Assembly: GCA_002402045.2 (NCBI GenBank)
Contig: NVUX02000095.1
Coordinates: 1-44,959, forward strand
From: Paracoccaceae bacterium
GTDB lineage: Bacteria; Pseudomonadota; Alphaproteobacteria; Rhodobacterales; Rhodobacteraceae
DNA: 44,959 bases
Reading direction: 5' to 3'
The position numbers were made by a program, and so were the translations under genes. The notes below the pieces were generated by a model. That model ran no database searches, was not told where the DNA came from, and saw nothing but the letters and a program-made list of their open reading frames with translations. Positions 16,555 to 26,225 of this stretch are shown piece after piece (position 1 is the stretch's first letter; each line of letters opens with the position of its first letter).

Positions 16555-17794
16555 TCTTTTCACCACAGCGACCGGGCATTTACGCGCCCGCCACCGCGCT
16601 GAATGGCGCTTTCGCTGGCTTGGCCGACTGGCGATTGTGTTTTCGCTCGGGTTCCTCCTTATCATGTTGGTTTCGATCATCAGCCTTGGCAAGGGCGCGC
16701 TGAGCCGCACCGAAATTCAGCTGTCGATAGACCTGAGTGCGGCCAGCACACTTGAGGATGTGGACCTCAAAAAAACTGTACGCACCGCGCTGTTTACAAC
16801 CTTTCCTGAGGTCATTGAGCGGAGCGATAAGCGTGCGTTGCTCAAGCTGCTGAGCGCGGATAGCAGCTATGAACTTGCACGTATGATTGAGGACAACCCC
16901 GCCCTGCTCGGGCAGGAGCCTGTGCTTTGGTTTACTGCATCAGACGACATAGACATGTATGAAAAAGGCGCGATTGACGCCAACCTGCCGGAAAATCGGC
17001 GCCGCCTGAAAGATACCACCCTTGGCTGGGTGCGGGCGCTGGAAAGCCACGACGCCCTGCGCTCAGTGTTTAACACGGCGTTTTTTACCTCGGGGGATTC
17101 TCGCGAACCAGAGCTCGCGGGGATATTTAGCGCGCTGATTGGCTCGATATTGTCGCTGATCGTGTGCTTTACGCTGTCGTTTCCGCTGGGGATAATGGCG
17201 GCGCTTTCGTTGGAGGAGTTTTCCAAAAAATCCCGATGGTCGGACTTTATCGAGGTCAATATCAACAATCTGGCGGCGGTGCCCTCGATTGTGTTTGGCC
17301 TCTTGGGCATGGCGATTTTTCTAAATGTTTTTGGCCTTCCGCGCTCCTCGCCCTTGGTGGGGGGGATGGTGCTGGCGCTGATGACGCTGCCGACCATTAT
17401 TATTGCCTCGCGTGCGGCCCTGCGCTCGGTGCCGCCGAGCATTCGGGAGGCCGCGCTGGCCATGGGGGCAACACGGGTGCAAACCACCTTTCACCATGTT
17501 TTGCCACTGGCGATGCCGGGCATGCTCACAGGCGCGATTGTGGGCATGGCGCGGGCTTTAGGCGAAACAGCACCGCTGATAATGATTGGCATGGTGGCGT
17601 TTATTGTTGATGTGCCGCAAGGGTTTACCGATGCTGCCACCTCTTTGCCCGTGCAAATATTTCTTTGGGCCGATAGCCCCGAACGCGCCTTTTTAGAAAA
17701 AACTTCAGCGGCGATTTTGGTGCTGTTGGGCTTGTTAGTCGTGATGAACATCGCAGCGATTGTACTGCGCAGAAAATTTGAACGCCGGTACTAG
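16547..17794 (+). CDS. pstA: Phosphate ABC transporter permease PstA with N-terminal extension
   Basis: PstA pairs with PstC to form the phosphate channel. It is 415 residues, longer than the enterobacterial form (about 290). The extra 130 or so residues after the first membrane segment match the DUF3333-type extension common in alphaproteobacterial PstA: a charged segment with [13 protein letters not shown] and later [11 protein letters not shown]. The core permease begins near 180, with [14 protein letters not shown] and the EAA loop [21 protein letters not shown] (shortened from about 300). It is separated from pstB by 10 bases. Confidence 0.92.
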   Translation: MTNLFTTATGHLRARHRAEWRFRWLGRLAIVFSLGFLLIMLVSIISLGKGALSRTEIQLSIDLSAASTLEDVDLKKTVRTALFTTFPEVIERSDKRALLKLLSADSSYELARMIEDNPALLGQEPVLWFTASDDIDMYEKGAIDANLPENRRRLKDTTLGWVRALESHDALRSVFNTAFFTSGDSREPELAGIFSALIGSILSLIVCFTLSFPLGIMAALSLEEFSKKSRWSDFIEVNINNLAAVPSIVFGLLGMAIFLNVFGLPRSSPLVGGMVLALMTLPTIIIASRAALRSVPPSIREAALAMGATRVQTTFHHVLPLAMPGMLTGAIVGMARALGETAPLIMIGMVAFIVDVPQGFTDAATSLPVQIFLWADSPERAFLEKTSAAILVLLGLLVVMNIAAIVLRRKFERRY

Positions 17795-17804
17795 GAGTGC
17801 TTTT

Positions 17805-18569
17805 GTGAGTAAAGAACCAATTATCACCACACGGAATGTAGACGTGTTTTATGGTGACAAACAGGCGCTGAACGGCGTTACGCTGGATGTGCCCCGCAAC
17901 AAGGTGACCTCGCTTATTGGCCCCTCGGGCTGCGGAAAATCTACCTTTTTGCGCTCGCTCAACCGGATGAATGATCTGGTGGATATTTGCCGCGTAGAAG
18001 GCGAGATTAAGGTTGAGGGCAAAAACATTTATGACAAAGATGTGGATGTGGTCGCCCTGCGCGCCCATATCGGCATGGTATTTCAAAAGCCCAACCCCTT
18101 TCCAAAATCAATTTTTGAAAATGTAGTCTATGGGCCGAAAATCCACGGCATGATCAAAACAAAATCCGATGCGGAAGAGATTGTGGAAACCAGCCTGCGC
18201 CGCGCAGGGCTGTGGAAAGAGGTGGCGGACCGGTTGCAAGAACCGGGCACCAGCCTTTCAGGCGGGCAGCAGCAGCGCTTGTGCATTGCGCGCGCGATTG
18301 CGGTAAAGCCGAGCATCATTTTGATGGACGAGCCCGCCTCGGCGCTAGACCCGATCGCCACGGCCGTGATTGAGGAGCTGATAGACGAATTGCGGCAGAA
18401 TTACACCATCATCATCGTCACCCACTCGATGCAACAGGCGGCACGGGTTTCACAACGCACTGCGTTTTTTCATATGGGCGATCTTGTGGAATCTGGCCCC
18501 ACCAAAGAGCTGTTTACCTCTCCCAATGACGAGCGCACCCAGAACTATATTTCAGGCCGAATAGGATAG
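17805..18569 (+). CDS. pstB: Phosphate ABC transporter ATPase PstB
   Basis: PstB powers phosphate uptake and takes part in phosphate signalling with PhoU. It has 254 residues. GTG17805 is chosen because TAGGAG lies just upstream and the protein then begins a few residues before the first strand. An in-frame upstream extension to 17760 would overlap pstA. Walker A GPSGCGKS is at 39-46, followed by the Q-loop [10 protein letters not shown], signature LSGGQQQR, Walker [12 protein letters not shown] and switch His THSMQQA, all typical of PstB. Confidence 0.95.
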   Translation: MSKEPIITTRNVDVFYGDKQALNGVTLDVPRNKVTSLIGPSGCGKSTFLRSLNRMNDLVDICRVEGEIKVEGKNIYDKDVDVVALRAHIGMVFQKPNPFPKSIFENVVYGPKIHGMIKTKSDAEEIVETSLRRAGLWKEVADRLQEPGTSLSGGQQQRLCIARAIAVKPSIILMDEPASALDPIATAVIEELIDELRQNYTIIIVTHSMQQAARVSQRTAFFHMGDLVESGPTKELFTSPNDERTQNYISGRIG

Positions 18570-18572
18570 ATC

Positions 18573-19277
18573 ATGGAACATATTGTTAGCCGATTTGATA
18601 AAGATGTGAAGCGCATTGAGAAGCTGCTGCAAAAAATGGCGGGGCTGGCCGTGGCCCAGCTGGAAATGGCAACCAAAGCGCTGGAAACCCACGATACCAC
18701 CCTTTCGCAACAGGTGGCAGATGGCGATAAAGAGATCAACGCGCTGGAGGCGCGGATCGACGAATTGGCCGTGCGCCTGATTGCCCTGCGCCAGCCGATG
18801 GCCGAGGATTTGCGCCATGTGGTTTCGACCCTGAAAATCTCGACCAATATTGAGCGCTTTGCCGATTATGCCAAAACCATGGCCCTGCGGGTGCCAGCCT
18901 TGGCCAGCGGTGAGCCTGTGGACAGCGCCACCAAAACCATCCGCCGGATGAGCAACGCGGTGGCCTCGATGATGACCGACGCCCTGCAATCTTTCATTGC
19001 GCGCGATCTGGCGCTGGCTGAAGCAACAGGCAAGCGAGACCTGAGCGTAGACCAGATGAACAGCGCTCTGTTTCGCGAAATGCTGACCTATATGATGGAA
19101 AATCCGCGAAATATCGAAGCGAGCACCCATCTCTTGTTCATCGCTAAAAACCTTGAGCGCGCGGGGGATCAAGTGTGCAACATCACCGAACAAGTGAGCT
19201 TTTTGGTGACGGGTGAGATTTTTGAAAACAGGGGGAATGAAGGCACTCGTTTCAACGATTCCGAGAGCGCCGAATAG
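18573..19277 (+). CDS. phoU: Phosphate signalling regulator PhoU
   Basis: PhoU is a cytoplasmic all-helical protein (two three-helix bundles) that links Pst transport to the PhoR/PhoB two-component system. Length is 234. The repeated pattern is visible, with LRHVVSTLKISTNIERFADYA in the first half (shortened from about 85-105) and a matching HLLFIAKNLERAGDQVCNI in the second half (about 187-205). These carry the E-R--D metal-cluster residues. It starts 3 bases after pstB. No phoB or phoR gene follows within the window. Confidence 0.93.
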   Translation: MEHIVSRFDKDVKRIEKLLQKMAGLAVAQLEMATKALETHDTTLSQQVADGDKEINALEARIDELAVRLIALRQPMAEDLRHVVSTLKISTNIERFADYAKTMALRVPALASGEPVDSATKTIRRMSNAVASMMTDALQSFIARDLALAEATGKRDLSVDQMNSALFREMLTYMMENPRNIEASTHLLFIAKNLERAGDQVCNITEQVSFLVTGEIFENRGNEGTRFNDSESAE

Positions 19278-19485
19278 CCACTGCCATAGCGAAAAGACGG
19301 GCCGATTGCGCGCTTTCTGTGCCCTTGAGCAGAATGAGGCTCAATTTGCGTGTTAAATTTCTCTTGAAGGGGCGTTTTTCGCAAGGAAAGCCTAACCATT
19401 GTGTTTTCAAGTAATATATTTCATATATGGAAGGAGCATTCAAGCGCAGGTAAAACGGCGATATTTAAGCTGGGGTGAGATTTCG
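19278..19485 (+). promoter_or_regulatory. Intergenic region with IclR-type operator candidate at 19420-19432
   Basis: No gene is evident after phoU. The near-palindrome TTCATATATGGAA at 19420-19432 lies 54 bases before the IclR start and resembles the short A/T-centred operators of IclR-family proteins, suggesting autoregulation. AT-rich AATATATTTC just upstream could contain a -10 element. No clear terminator for the pst operon was found. Confidence 0.35.
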
Positions 19486-20265
19486 ATGTCTGAAAAAAAG
19501 TACTCTGCCCCCGCGCTGGAAAAGGGCCTTGATATTCTGGAATTGCTCTCGGAGGAGGAATTCGGGTTAAGTCAGGTGGAAATCGCCCGCAATCTAAATC
19601 GCTCGGTGAGTGAGATTTTCCGCATGATTGTTGTGTTGCAAGATCGGCGCTATGTTATGCTGGATCCGCATAGTGACAAATATATGCTGACAACGTTTTT
19701 GTTTGAAGTGGCGCACCGCACTCCGTTGGTAAAACGGCTGACCTCTTTGGCGGGGCCGGCGATGCGGCGGATGACGGTGAAAATAAACCAATCTGCACAT
19801 TTGACCATATTAAGCGGCGATCATGTGCTTGTTATTGGGCAGGTGGACAGCCCGGGTGACAATGTGATGAGCGTGCGGCTTGGCGCGAAGATCGGCATTT
19901 GGCGGGCGTCGTCTGGGCGGGTTATTCTGGCGTATTTGCCCGATGAAGCGCTTTTGGAAACAATAGACAAAGCCCCGCTGCCCACAGATATGAGCCTTGA
20001 AGATATTCAACAGGAGCTTATTCATATTCGCAATATTGGCCATGAGGTTATGGATAGTTACGTGGTCAGCGGCATTGTGAATATTTCGGCCCCTATAATT
20101 GACCATTCCGGCCTTGCGATTGCCGCACTTACCGTGCCGCATATCAAACGGCTTGACGATTTGACATCGTTCACGGATTGCGTGAGCAGCCTGCTGGAGG
20201 TGACAAAGTCCCTCTCGGCCAGCCTTGGCGGAGACGCCGCGGCCAGTGCTGAAGTGCTGAGTTAG
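19486..20265 (+). CDS. IclR-family transcriptional regulator
   Basis: This is probably the local regulator of the sugar-acid locus. Residues 10-70 form the winged helix-turn-helix (ALEKGLDILELLSEE, then LSQVEIARNLNRSVSEIFRM). The remainder is the IclR effector domain, with motifs GRVILAYLP and SAPIIDHSGLAIAALTVP. ATG19486 gives 259 residues, normal for the family. An in-frame open stretch back to 19399 lacks family similarity and a good RBS. The 3' end meets the leftward oxidoreductase gene tail to tail, with the two stop codons overlapping at 20262-20265. Confidence 0.9.
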   Translation: MSEKKYSAPALEKGLDILELLSEEEFGLSQVEIARNLNRSVSEIFRMIVVLQDRRYVMLDPHSDKYMLTTFLFEVAHRTPLVKRLTSLAGPAMRRMTVKINQSAHLTILSGDHVLVIGQVDSPGDNVMSVRLGAKIGIWRASSGRVILAYLPDEALLETIDKAPLPTDMSLEDIQQELIHIRNIGHEVMDSYVVSGIVNISAPIIDHSGLAIAALTVPHIKRLDDLTSFTDCVSSLLEVTKSLSASLGGDAAASAEVLS

Positions 20266-21323
20266 TCTAGCTTCAAAGGTACGCTTGGCAATTCGTTGGC
20301 CTCAAAACAGGCCTCAACCAGCGCCATAGTTTCAAAGCCGTCTTCAACCCCGGCAAAAAGCGTATCATCCTCTCCGGCATCAAAGCGCTGAACGTTGCGC
20401 ATGCTGCCCATGAAGGACTCAATAAACCAGCCACCATCCAGCGGAATTTGCTGCCAGGCCTCACCATTTTGGCACAGCCATAATTCGTCAGCCTCGCCAT
20501 TAGGGTAGTCATAGCAAACGCCAAGTTTAACGATCATGGCGCCTTTGCTGCCCTCGATTCTAAAGTGGGCGTCCTGAAATTTACGCCCGCAGCGATGGTT
20601 GTGGTTGATCGACATTAGCCCACGGATTTTGGAACCATAATCCAGAATAACCGACGTGCGCGTTTGGGCAAAATCTTTGGCGCGTGGGTCGCCCATTGTG
20701 CGGGCAAATACGCCCTTTGGGTTGCCCGCAATGGCGCGGATGGTATCAAGGTAATGGATGGAATGCACCGCGATTTCCACCCGTGGCATCGGGATCAAAA
20801 ACGGAAACAAATCCCACGGGGTGTAGATGTTGAGGTGGACTTCAATTTCCAGCAGATCCCCGAGTAGGCCTTTGTTCACCGCGTCACGCACCGCCATCAT
20901 CATTGGGGAGAAGCGGAGCTGGAAATTCATGCCTGCTTTCAGCGCGCGGCCACGGCAAATACGGCGAATTTCGCGGGCTTGCGCAAGGTCGGCCCCCATT
21001 GGTTTTTGGATAAGCACGGCCGCGCCGTGAGGCAGGGTTTCTAGAATGCCGACAATGGCATGGGGGGGCACCGCGAGGTCATACACCACGTTTGTACCGT
21101 TGCGGAGCACGGCTTCCATCGAGTCAAAAACATGTGGGATATCCCAATCTTTGGCCAAAGTTTTTGCGCGCTCATGGTCAAGATCAAACACGCCTGAAAC
21201 GGTGAATCCGGCTTGCCTATAAGCGGGGAGGTGGGCATCTCGGACAATACCTCCGGTGCCGATGATAATAACGGGCTTGGGGGATGTGGGGGCAGGCCAG
21301 GATTGCACGAGGTTTTGGATCAT
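20262..21323 (-). CDS. Gfo/Idh/MocA-family NAD(P)-dependent oxidoreductase
   Basis: This is a two-domain dehydrogenase, 353 residues. The N-terminal Rossmann fold starts near residue 18 ([17 protein letters not shown]). The family EKP motif appears as QKP in IQKPMGADL, a known variant. The C-terminal alpha/beta domain contains the NFQLRFSP and [11 protein letters not shown] segments that form the substrate site, with H-x-x-H-Y as catalytic candidate. It overlaps the MaoC gene by four bases (ATGA), so the two form a leftward operon. The substrate is presumably a sugar, sugar acid or inositol-like polyol. Confidence 0.88.
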   Translation of the reverse strand: MIQNLVQSWPAPTSPKPVIIIGTGGIVRDAHLPAYRQAGFTVSGVFDLDHERAKTLAKDWDIPHVFDSMEAVLRNGTNVVYDLAVPPHAIVGILETLPHGAAVLIQKPMGADLAQAREIRRICRGRALKAGMNFQLRFSPMMMAVRDAVNKGLLGDLLEIEVHLNIYTPWDLFPFLIPMPRVEIAVHSIHYLDTIRAIAGNPKGVFARTMGDPRAKDFAQTRTSVILDYGSKIRGLMSINHNHRCGRKFQDAHFRIEGSKGAMIVKLGVCYDYPNGEADELWLCQNGEAWQQIPLDGGWFIESFMGSMRNVQRFDAGEDDTLFAGVEDGFETMALVEACFEANELPSVPLKLD

Positions 21324-21817
21324 GTCAGGGCCTTATGCCGCTTAACCAAAAGAATATGCTCGCAAAACATCACGGTGTCTCCTCTTTGGTTTTTGGTTTC
21401 GGTTGTTTCGGTGATTTTGCCAAATTCCGGGCGCTTAGAGTCGTCGGTTTTGGCTGATATTGTTACCGTTGTCCGAATGGTATCCCCGGCATACACGGGC
21501 TTTGGGAAGCGCAAGCGCTCATACCCATAGGTCATGGCGTGAGGGTTAATAATGGTAGCGGTTAGGCCAATACCAATGGCAAAGGTCATAGTGCCGTGGG
21601 CGATTCGAGCGCCAAATGGCTGGGTGGCGCAAAATTCGGCATCCATATGGTGCGGGAAAAAATCACCGCTATGGCCAGCATGGATAACAATGTCAGCCTC
21701 GGTAATGGTGCGGCCAAAAGTTTGGCGCTGGGTGCCTACTTCATATTCCTCAAAATACTGCGCTATTTCCAATGTATTGCCTTCCGCATTTAGGTGAATC
21801 CCTGTTTTTGTTGCCAT
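21320..21817 (-). CDS. MaoC-like hot-dog-fold hydratase/dehydratase
   Basis: MaoC-type (R)-hydratases act on enoyl-CoA-like thioesters. Residue numbers run from ATG21817 (165 residues); an upstream TTG at 21838 is possible, and neither has a strong RBS. The hydratase motif around residues 50-62 reads [14 protein letters not shown], keeping the catalytic Asp and His, with Phe in place of the usual Asn. [18 protein letters not shown] is the second conserved hot-dog segment. It is divergent from the MaoC-like gene at 21934, which shares the YGY-RLRF--PV--GDTI and CEH segments but not the full catalytic motif. Confidence 0.87.
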   Translation of the reverse strand: MATKTGIHLNAEGNTLEIAQYFEEYEVGTQRQTFGRTITEADIVIHAGHSGDFFPHHMDAEFCATQPFGARIAHGTMTFAIGIGLTATIINPHAMTYGYERLRFPKPVYAGDTIRTTVTISAKTDDSKRPEFGKITETTETKNQRGDTVMFCEHILLVKRHKALT

Positions 21818-21933
21818 CAGTATAGCAGCAGGTTTCAAATATAATAGAGTATTTTAAATGTAAAAAAGAATTTGACATACGAAATAACTTGTGCAATTCA
21901 GGATTTATTCGAATTTACGTGGCGGAGGGAAAG
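21818..21933. promoter_or_regulatory. Divergent promoter region between the two MaoC-like genes
   Basis: This is a 116-base, AT-rich region that should serve both the leftward MaoC-oxidoreductase pair and the long rightward catabolic run. TTGACA at 21872-21877 is a good -35 for the rightward side, but the -10 at the right spacing is poor, as expected for a regulated promoter. AATATAATAG near 21838-21847 may serve the leftward side. No operator was identified with confidence. Confidence 0.4.
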
Positions 21934-22479
21934 TTGGCTGAAATCGGCAATCATATGCGGCCTATGTTGGGGCTACCCGACGACCACAACGCTATTCCTG
22001 TATGGAATGCCGAAAACTGGTTTTACGAAGATTTTGCGGTGGGCGACAAAATCCGTTCAATTCGCAGAACCATTTCCGAAGGCGAGGCGATGGCGTTCAA
22101 CACATTGGTGATGGACTTGCACCCCTATGTTGCCGATCGGCATTTTGCAGAAAAAGAGGGCGTATTTGGCAGGAGGCTCGTGGCGGGCGCGCAGGTGTTT
22201 TCCTATGGTCTTGGTCTGGTCGCAACCAATTGTCTGAATTCGTTTTCTTACGGCTATGATCGCCTTCGTTTTATTGCCCCCGTGTTTATCGGGGACACAA
22301 TTTATACAATCCGCGAAAACCTCGGGAAAGAGCTGAAATCAGATACGATGGGCAAGGTTCGGGTCAGCTACTCAGTGTATAAAGAAGAGGGCGAACTGGT
22401 TTTGTATTGCGAGCATTTGATGACAGCGCTTTACCAGCACCCCGAAAAAATTGCGGCCCCCAAAGGCCGGGCAAAGTGA
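21934..22479 (+). CDS. MaoC-like hot-dog-fold protein with altered active site
   Basis: This is a hot-dog-fold protein of the MaoC family, 181 residues from TTG21934. That start is chosen because GGAGG lies 5 bases upstream; an open frame continues to TTG21889 without an [15 protein letters not shown] opens the domain. The usual G-D-x-N-P-x-H hydratase motif reads MDLHPYVAD here: Asp and Pro remain, but the Asn is His and the His is Val. [18 protein letters not shown] and LYCEHL match the MaoC encoded divergently. It may be the non-catalytic or differently specific half of a pair. Its stop overlaps the next start (TGATG). Confidence 0.82.
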   Translation: MAEIGNHMRPMLGLPDDHNAIPVWNAENWFYEDFAVGDKIRSIRRTISEGEAMAFNTLVMDLHPYVADRHFAEKEGVFGRRLVAGAQVFSYGLGLVATNCLNSFSYGYDRLRFIAPVFIGDTIYTIRENLGKELKSDTMGKVRVSYSVYKEEGELVLYCEHLMTALYQHPEKIAAPKGRAK

Positions 22480-23618
22480 TGGCCGAGCCGGTAATCTTGC
22501 GCGGGATAACATGGGACCATAGCCGTGGGTTTGACCCTATGGTGGCCACGGCCGCGGCGTTTTCTGCGCTGTGCCCCGAGGTTTTGATCAAATGGGAAAA
22601 GCGCTCATTGCAGGCATTTGCGGACCGGCCGATTCAGGATATGGCGCGGGAGTATGACCTGATGGTCATCGACCACCCGCATGTTGGCGAAGTTGCGAAA
22701 ACCGGTGTTTTGCAGGCGTTGGACAGCAAAAATAGAGCGGCGATGCTGGCCGATTTAGCGCGGCAATCTGTTGGCCCCTCGCATGAAACCTATAACATTG
22801 ACGGGCGCCAATGGGCGCTGGCAATTGATGCCGCAACCCCGGTTGCCTGCTATCGGCCTGATGTGATGCAAAACCCACCAAAGTGTTGGGATGATGTGAT
22901 AAAGCTTGCGCAGCAGGGTAAGGTTGCCTTTGCGCTCAAGCCCATTAATGCGCTGATGATCTTCCTTGGCTTGGCCCGCAATTTGGATGCGGATATCGCG
23001 GTGAGCCCTGAAGTTTTGATCGACTCAGCCACGGGCACGCAGGTGCTAGAGGCACTGTGTGAGATTGCGGTGCTGATGGATAGCCGCTGCCTGAATATGG
23101 ACCCGATCGACATTTTTGAATGGATGGGGCGGCAGGAAATTGCACCTTCCTATGCGCCGTTTGGCTATGGCTATACCAACTATTCACGCGACGGATACTG
23201 CCAATATCCGCTGGTGTTTGCCGATGCGCCGGGGTTCGGAGATAACGGCCCGCGCGGGACTGTTATTGGCGGCACGGGCATCGCGGTTTCGGCGCAGAGC
23301 AAGCATAAAGACATTGCCGAGGACTATGCCTTTTGGATCGCGAGCGCCGAGTGTCAGGCAGGGTTGTTTTTTGAAGCTGGTGGCCAGCCCGCAAATGCGG
23401 TGGCGTGGGATAGCGCGGCTTGCAACGGGGCCAGCCGTGAATTTTTTAGCAATACGCGCGCCACGCTGGAATCGTCTTGGGTGCGGCCACGCTATGATGG
23501 CTATATGGGGTTTCAGGCGGTGGGAGGCGATATTATTCATGATTGCCTGTGTGGCAAAGCCTCTATCGCGCAAACCCTTGCCAAGCTGCAAAATGCTTAT
23601 CTACGGAGCCGCACATGA
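22479..23618 (+). CDS. Solute-binding-protein-like protein without signal peptide
   Basis: This 379-residue protein has the overall layout of a family-1 carbohydrate-binding protein: an opening strand with GITWDHSRG, then a helix and the W-KRSL region, YDLMVIDHPHVG, a late GGTGIAVSAQSKHK segment, FWIASAECQ and a tail with the hinge. It starts directly with the first strand (MAEPVILRG) and has no hydrophobic signal sequence. In-frame upstream codons to 22407 add 24 residues that are also not a signal. ATG22479 overlaps the MaoC stop, and the 3' end overlaps the CoA-transferase start, so it is translated with two cytoplasmic enzymes. A cytoplasmic ligand-binding or sensor role is inferred. A proper exported binding protein is encoded separately at 24882. 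Confidence 0.72.
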   Translation: MAEPVILRGITWDHSRGFDPMVATAAAFSALCPEVLIKWEKRSLQAFADRPIQDMAREYDLMVIDHPHVGEVAKTGVLQALDSKNRAAMLADLARQSVGPSHETYNIDGRQWALAIDAATPVACYRPDVMQNPPKCWDDVIKLAQQGKVAFALKPINALMIFLGLARNLDADIAVSPEVLIDSATGTQVLEALCEIAVLMDSRCLNMDPIDIFEWMGRQEIAPSYAPFGYGYTNYSRDGYCQYPLVFADAPGFGDNGPRGTVIGGTGIAVSAQSKHKDIAEDYAFWIASAECQAGLFFEAGGQPANAVAWDSAACNGASREFFSNTRATLESSWVRPRYDGYMGFQAVGGDIIHDCLCGKASIAQTLAKLQNAYLRSRT

Positions 23619-24826
23619 AAACCATGCCAGACCATAAGCGCCCGTTGGCGGGCTTGCTGGTTGTTGATTTCAGCCAGTTTTTATCTGGCCCGCTTTGTGG
23701 CCTAAAATTGGCGGACCTTGGCGCGCGCGTTATCAAAATTGAGCGCCCCGGCAGCGGGGATTTATGCCGCCATATATACCTGACAGATACGGAAATTGAC
23801 GGCGATAATAGCCTGTTTCATGCCATCAACCGCAATAAGGAAAGCTTTGCCGCAGACCTGAAAAACCCGATGGACCGCGCGCGATTGAAGGCCTTGGTGG
23901 CGCGGGCCGATGTGATGCTGCAAAATTTTCGCCCCGGGGTGATTGAGCGGCACGGCTTTGCCTATGAAGACGTGATAAAATATAACCCCGGCATTATATA
24001 TGGCTCTATCACCGGCTACGGTGATACCGGCCCGTGGCGGGATTTACCGGGGCAGGATTTACTGGCGCAGGCGCGCTCTGGCTTGCTGTGGTTAACGGGC
24101 AGTAAAGACCAGGCCCCAACCCCGATGGGGCTGGCGGTTGCTGATATGATGGCCGGAAATACGCTGGCGCAAGGGGTTTTGGCGGCGCTTGTTGGGCGCG
24201 GGTTGCATGGCCAAGGCAGCCGCGTGGATACCAGCTTGCTTGAGGCAATGCTCGACTTTCAGTTTGAAGTGCTCACAACCCACCTGAATGATGGTGGCCG
24301 TGTGCCAGAGCGCAGCCGCGTGAACAGTGCGCATGCCTATCTCGGTGCGCCTTATGGCGTTTATCAAACGCGCGATGGGTATTTGGCAATTGCCATGACG
24401 CCCTCTCTGGAAGCCTTGGCAAAGCTGATGGATATCAGCGGCTTAGAGGCATATTATGATCGTAAATCAGATTTGATGCAGCACCGTGATGCGATAAAAA
24501 CCATTATTGCGGCGCAGGTTAAAACCCGCAGCAATGCCGCATGGCTTTCGGTTTTGCAGCCAGCAGATATTTGGTGCTCTGAGGTGTTGGATTGGCCGGA
24601 GTTACTGGCCAGTGAAGCCTTTAGCGCGCTGGATTTTGTTCAAACCATTACGCGCAAGCACGGGGTAGAGCTGCAAACTTTGCGCAGCCCGCTGCGTATA
24701 AATGGGGAAACCCTGAAATCTGGCCGGGCCGCCCCAACGCTTGGCCAGCATACCCAAGAAATTACAGAAGAAATGTCGCTCGATCAAGAAACATCAGAGC
24801 GCCAAGCTATAGCGGACCATGACTAA
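23615..24826 (+). CDS. CaiB/BaiF-family (class III) CoA-transferase
   Basis: This enzyme moves CoA between carboxylic acids through an aspartyl-CoA intermediate. It has 403 residues from ATG23615, which overlaps the preceding stop (ATGA). Family motifs are clear: VDFSQFLSGPLCG, LADLGARVIKIERPGSGD, NRNKESF--DLK, LQNFRPGV, and the catalytic Asp in PGQDLLAQARSGL. The partner MaoC genes suggest activation of a dicarboxylic or hydroxy acid to its CoA ester followed by hydration or dehydration. The acid is unknown. Confidence 0.9.
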   Translation: MKTMPDHKRPLAGLLVVDFSQFLSGPLCGLKLADLGARVIKIERPGSGDLCRHIYLTDTEIDGDNSLFHAINRNKESFAADLKNPMDRARLKALVARADVMLQNFRPGVIERHGFAYEDVIKYNPGIIYGSITGYGDTGPWRDLPGQDLLAQARSGLLWLTGSKDQAPTPMGLAVADMMAGNTLAQGVLAALVGRGLHGQGSRVDTSLLEAMLDFQFEVLTTHLNDGGRVPERSRVNSAHAYLGAPYGVYQTRDGYLAIAMTPSLEALAKLMDISGLEAYYDRKSDLMQHRDAIKTIIAAQVKTRSNAAWLSVLQPADIWCSEVLDWPELLASEAFSALDFVQTITRKHGVELQTLRSPLRINGETLKSGRAAPTLGQHTQEITEEMSLDQETSERQAIADHD

Positions 24827-24881
24827 AAATGAAAACTGGTCGTTATTTTGGCGCGCAAGCGCCGCAAACTCGGAGGAAGAA

Positions 24882-26213
24882 ATGAAACTTACATCAATGA
24901 AAGCCCTCGTTTCGGGCGTTGCTTTATCGGTTTTTGCCTTTGGCAGCACCTCGGCACAGGAATTCGATTACGGCTCGTTTGAGGGCTATACTTTGCGGGT
25001 AAAACTAATAGGCGGTGCGCAATATGAGCCGCTTTATGCGGTGATTTCCCGCTGGGAAGAGATGACAGGCGCCTCGGTGAATATTTTGTCGCGCAAAAAT
25101 CACTTTGAGCTGGATCGCGAGATCAAGCAAGACATTGCCGCAGGCACTTTGAACTGGTGCGTTGGCTCTAACCATACCAGTTTTGCGCCACAATACGGCG
25201 GCATCTATATGGACCTGAACGAGGTTATTGGCGACGACGTGCTGGCCGGCTTCCAGTCATTGGCCTTGGCCAACTCGACTGTAGACGGGCGGCTGGTGCA
25301 ATTGCCCCGCCATTCGGATGTTTCAAACCTGTTTTACCTGAAATCCCTGTTTGAAGATGCGGATAATCAGACCGCGTTTAAGGCTGAATATGGTTATGAT
25401 CTTACGCCGCCTGAAACATGGGACCAATTCAAAGATATGGCCATATTCTTTGCGGACGCACCAACTTTTTATGGCACGCAATATGTGGGTAAAGACGAAG
25501 CCATCACCGGGCGGTTTTATGAAATGCTGGTCGCCAATGGCGGGGCGTTGTTTGATGCGGATTGGAACCCGACGTTTAACTCTGCTGCCGGGGTTGAATC
25601 GGTGCAGTGGTTCAAAGATCTTTATGATGCAAAAGCCGTTCCGGCGGGCGTGCTGAACTATCTGTGGGATGACACAGGGCTGGGCTTTGCCTCTGGAACA
25701 ATTGCGATGAATCTTGATTGGGCCGGTTGGGCATCTTTCTTCAACGACCCCGAAAATTCGCAGATTGCGGGCAATATCGGGCTGGTGCGTGCGCCAGTTG
25801 GCTCAGGCGGGCTGCGTTCGGGCTGGGCCGGAAGCCATACGTTCTCGATTACAGAAACCTGTGATAATTCAGCGGCCGCGGCTTCATTTATTACCTTCCT
25901 GACCTCTGCTGAGAACCAGATGATTGAAGCGCGCAATGGCTTGCTGCCAACGCGTGGCCGGGTTTGGGATGACGTGATTGCCGAATTTGATGCTGCTGGG
26001 AACGAGTTTATGGTAAATGTCTTTGAAACCTATGCGGTTTCTATGGCGGAAGATGCCTTTACGCCGCCCCTGATTGCGCCTTGGATCGAGGTTTCTAACG
26101 AGATCTGGCCGCGCCTTCAGGCTGCCATCCTGGGCGAAATGGGCATTCAGGAAGCGCTTGATGAGGCCGCCGATGCGGCGCGCCTTGTGATGGAAGACGC
26201 AGGATACCTATAG
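24882..26213 (+). CDS. Periplasmic carbohydrate-binding protein of an ABC transporter (family 1)
   Basis: This is the exported binding protein for the transporter encoded next. ATG24882 is chosen because GGAGGAAG lies just upstream and the product then begins with a classical signal peptide (MKLTSMKALVSGVALSVFAF, cleavage after TSA-Q). The mature part has family-1 features: RWEEMTGASVNI, a PETWDQFKDMA segment, GAMN-type repeats and a late FITFLTSAENQ segment. Length is 443. It is followed by a strong hairpin before the permease genes. Confidence 0.9.
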   Translation: MKLTSMKALVSGVALSVFAFGSTSAQEFDYGSFEGYTLRVKLIGGAQYEPLYAVISRWEEMTGASVNILSRKNHFELDREIKQDIAAGTLNWCVGSNHTSFAPQYGGIYMDLNEVIGDDVLAGFQSLALANSTVDGRLVQLPRHSDVSNLFYLKSLFEDADNQTAFKAEYGYDLTPPETWDQFKDMAIFFADAPTFYGTQYVGKDEAITGRFYEMLVANGGALFDADWNPTFNSAAGVESVQWFKDLYDAKAVPAGVLNYLWDDTGLGFASGTIAMNLDWAGWASFFNDPENSQIAGNIGLVRAPVGSGGLRSGWAGSHTFSITETCDNSAAAASFITFLTSAENQMIEARNGLLPTRGRVWDDVIAEFDAAGNEFMVNVFETYAVSMAEDAFTPPLIAPWIEVSNEIWPRLQAAILGEMGIQEALDEAADAARLVMEDAGYL

Positions 26214-26225
26214 GGTTCTCCCGAT

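Noticed and set aside
16020-16710. Two leftward open frames opposite pstC/pstA
   Set aside because: They lie antisense to well-conserved permease genes; no start signal or domain is visible.
17760-17804. N-terminal extension of PstB
   Set aside because: It would overlap the end of pstA, and the extra residues have no counterpart in PstB. GTG17805 has a proper RBS.
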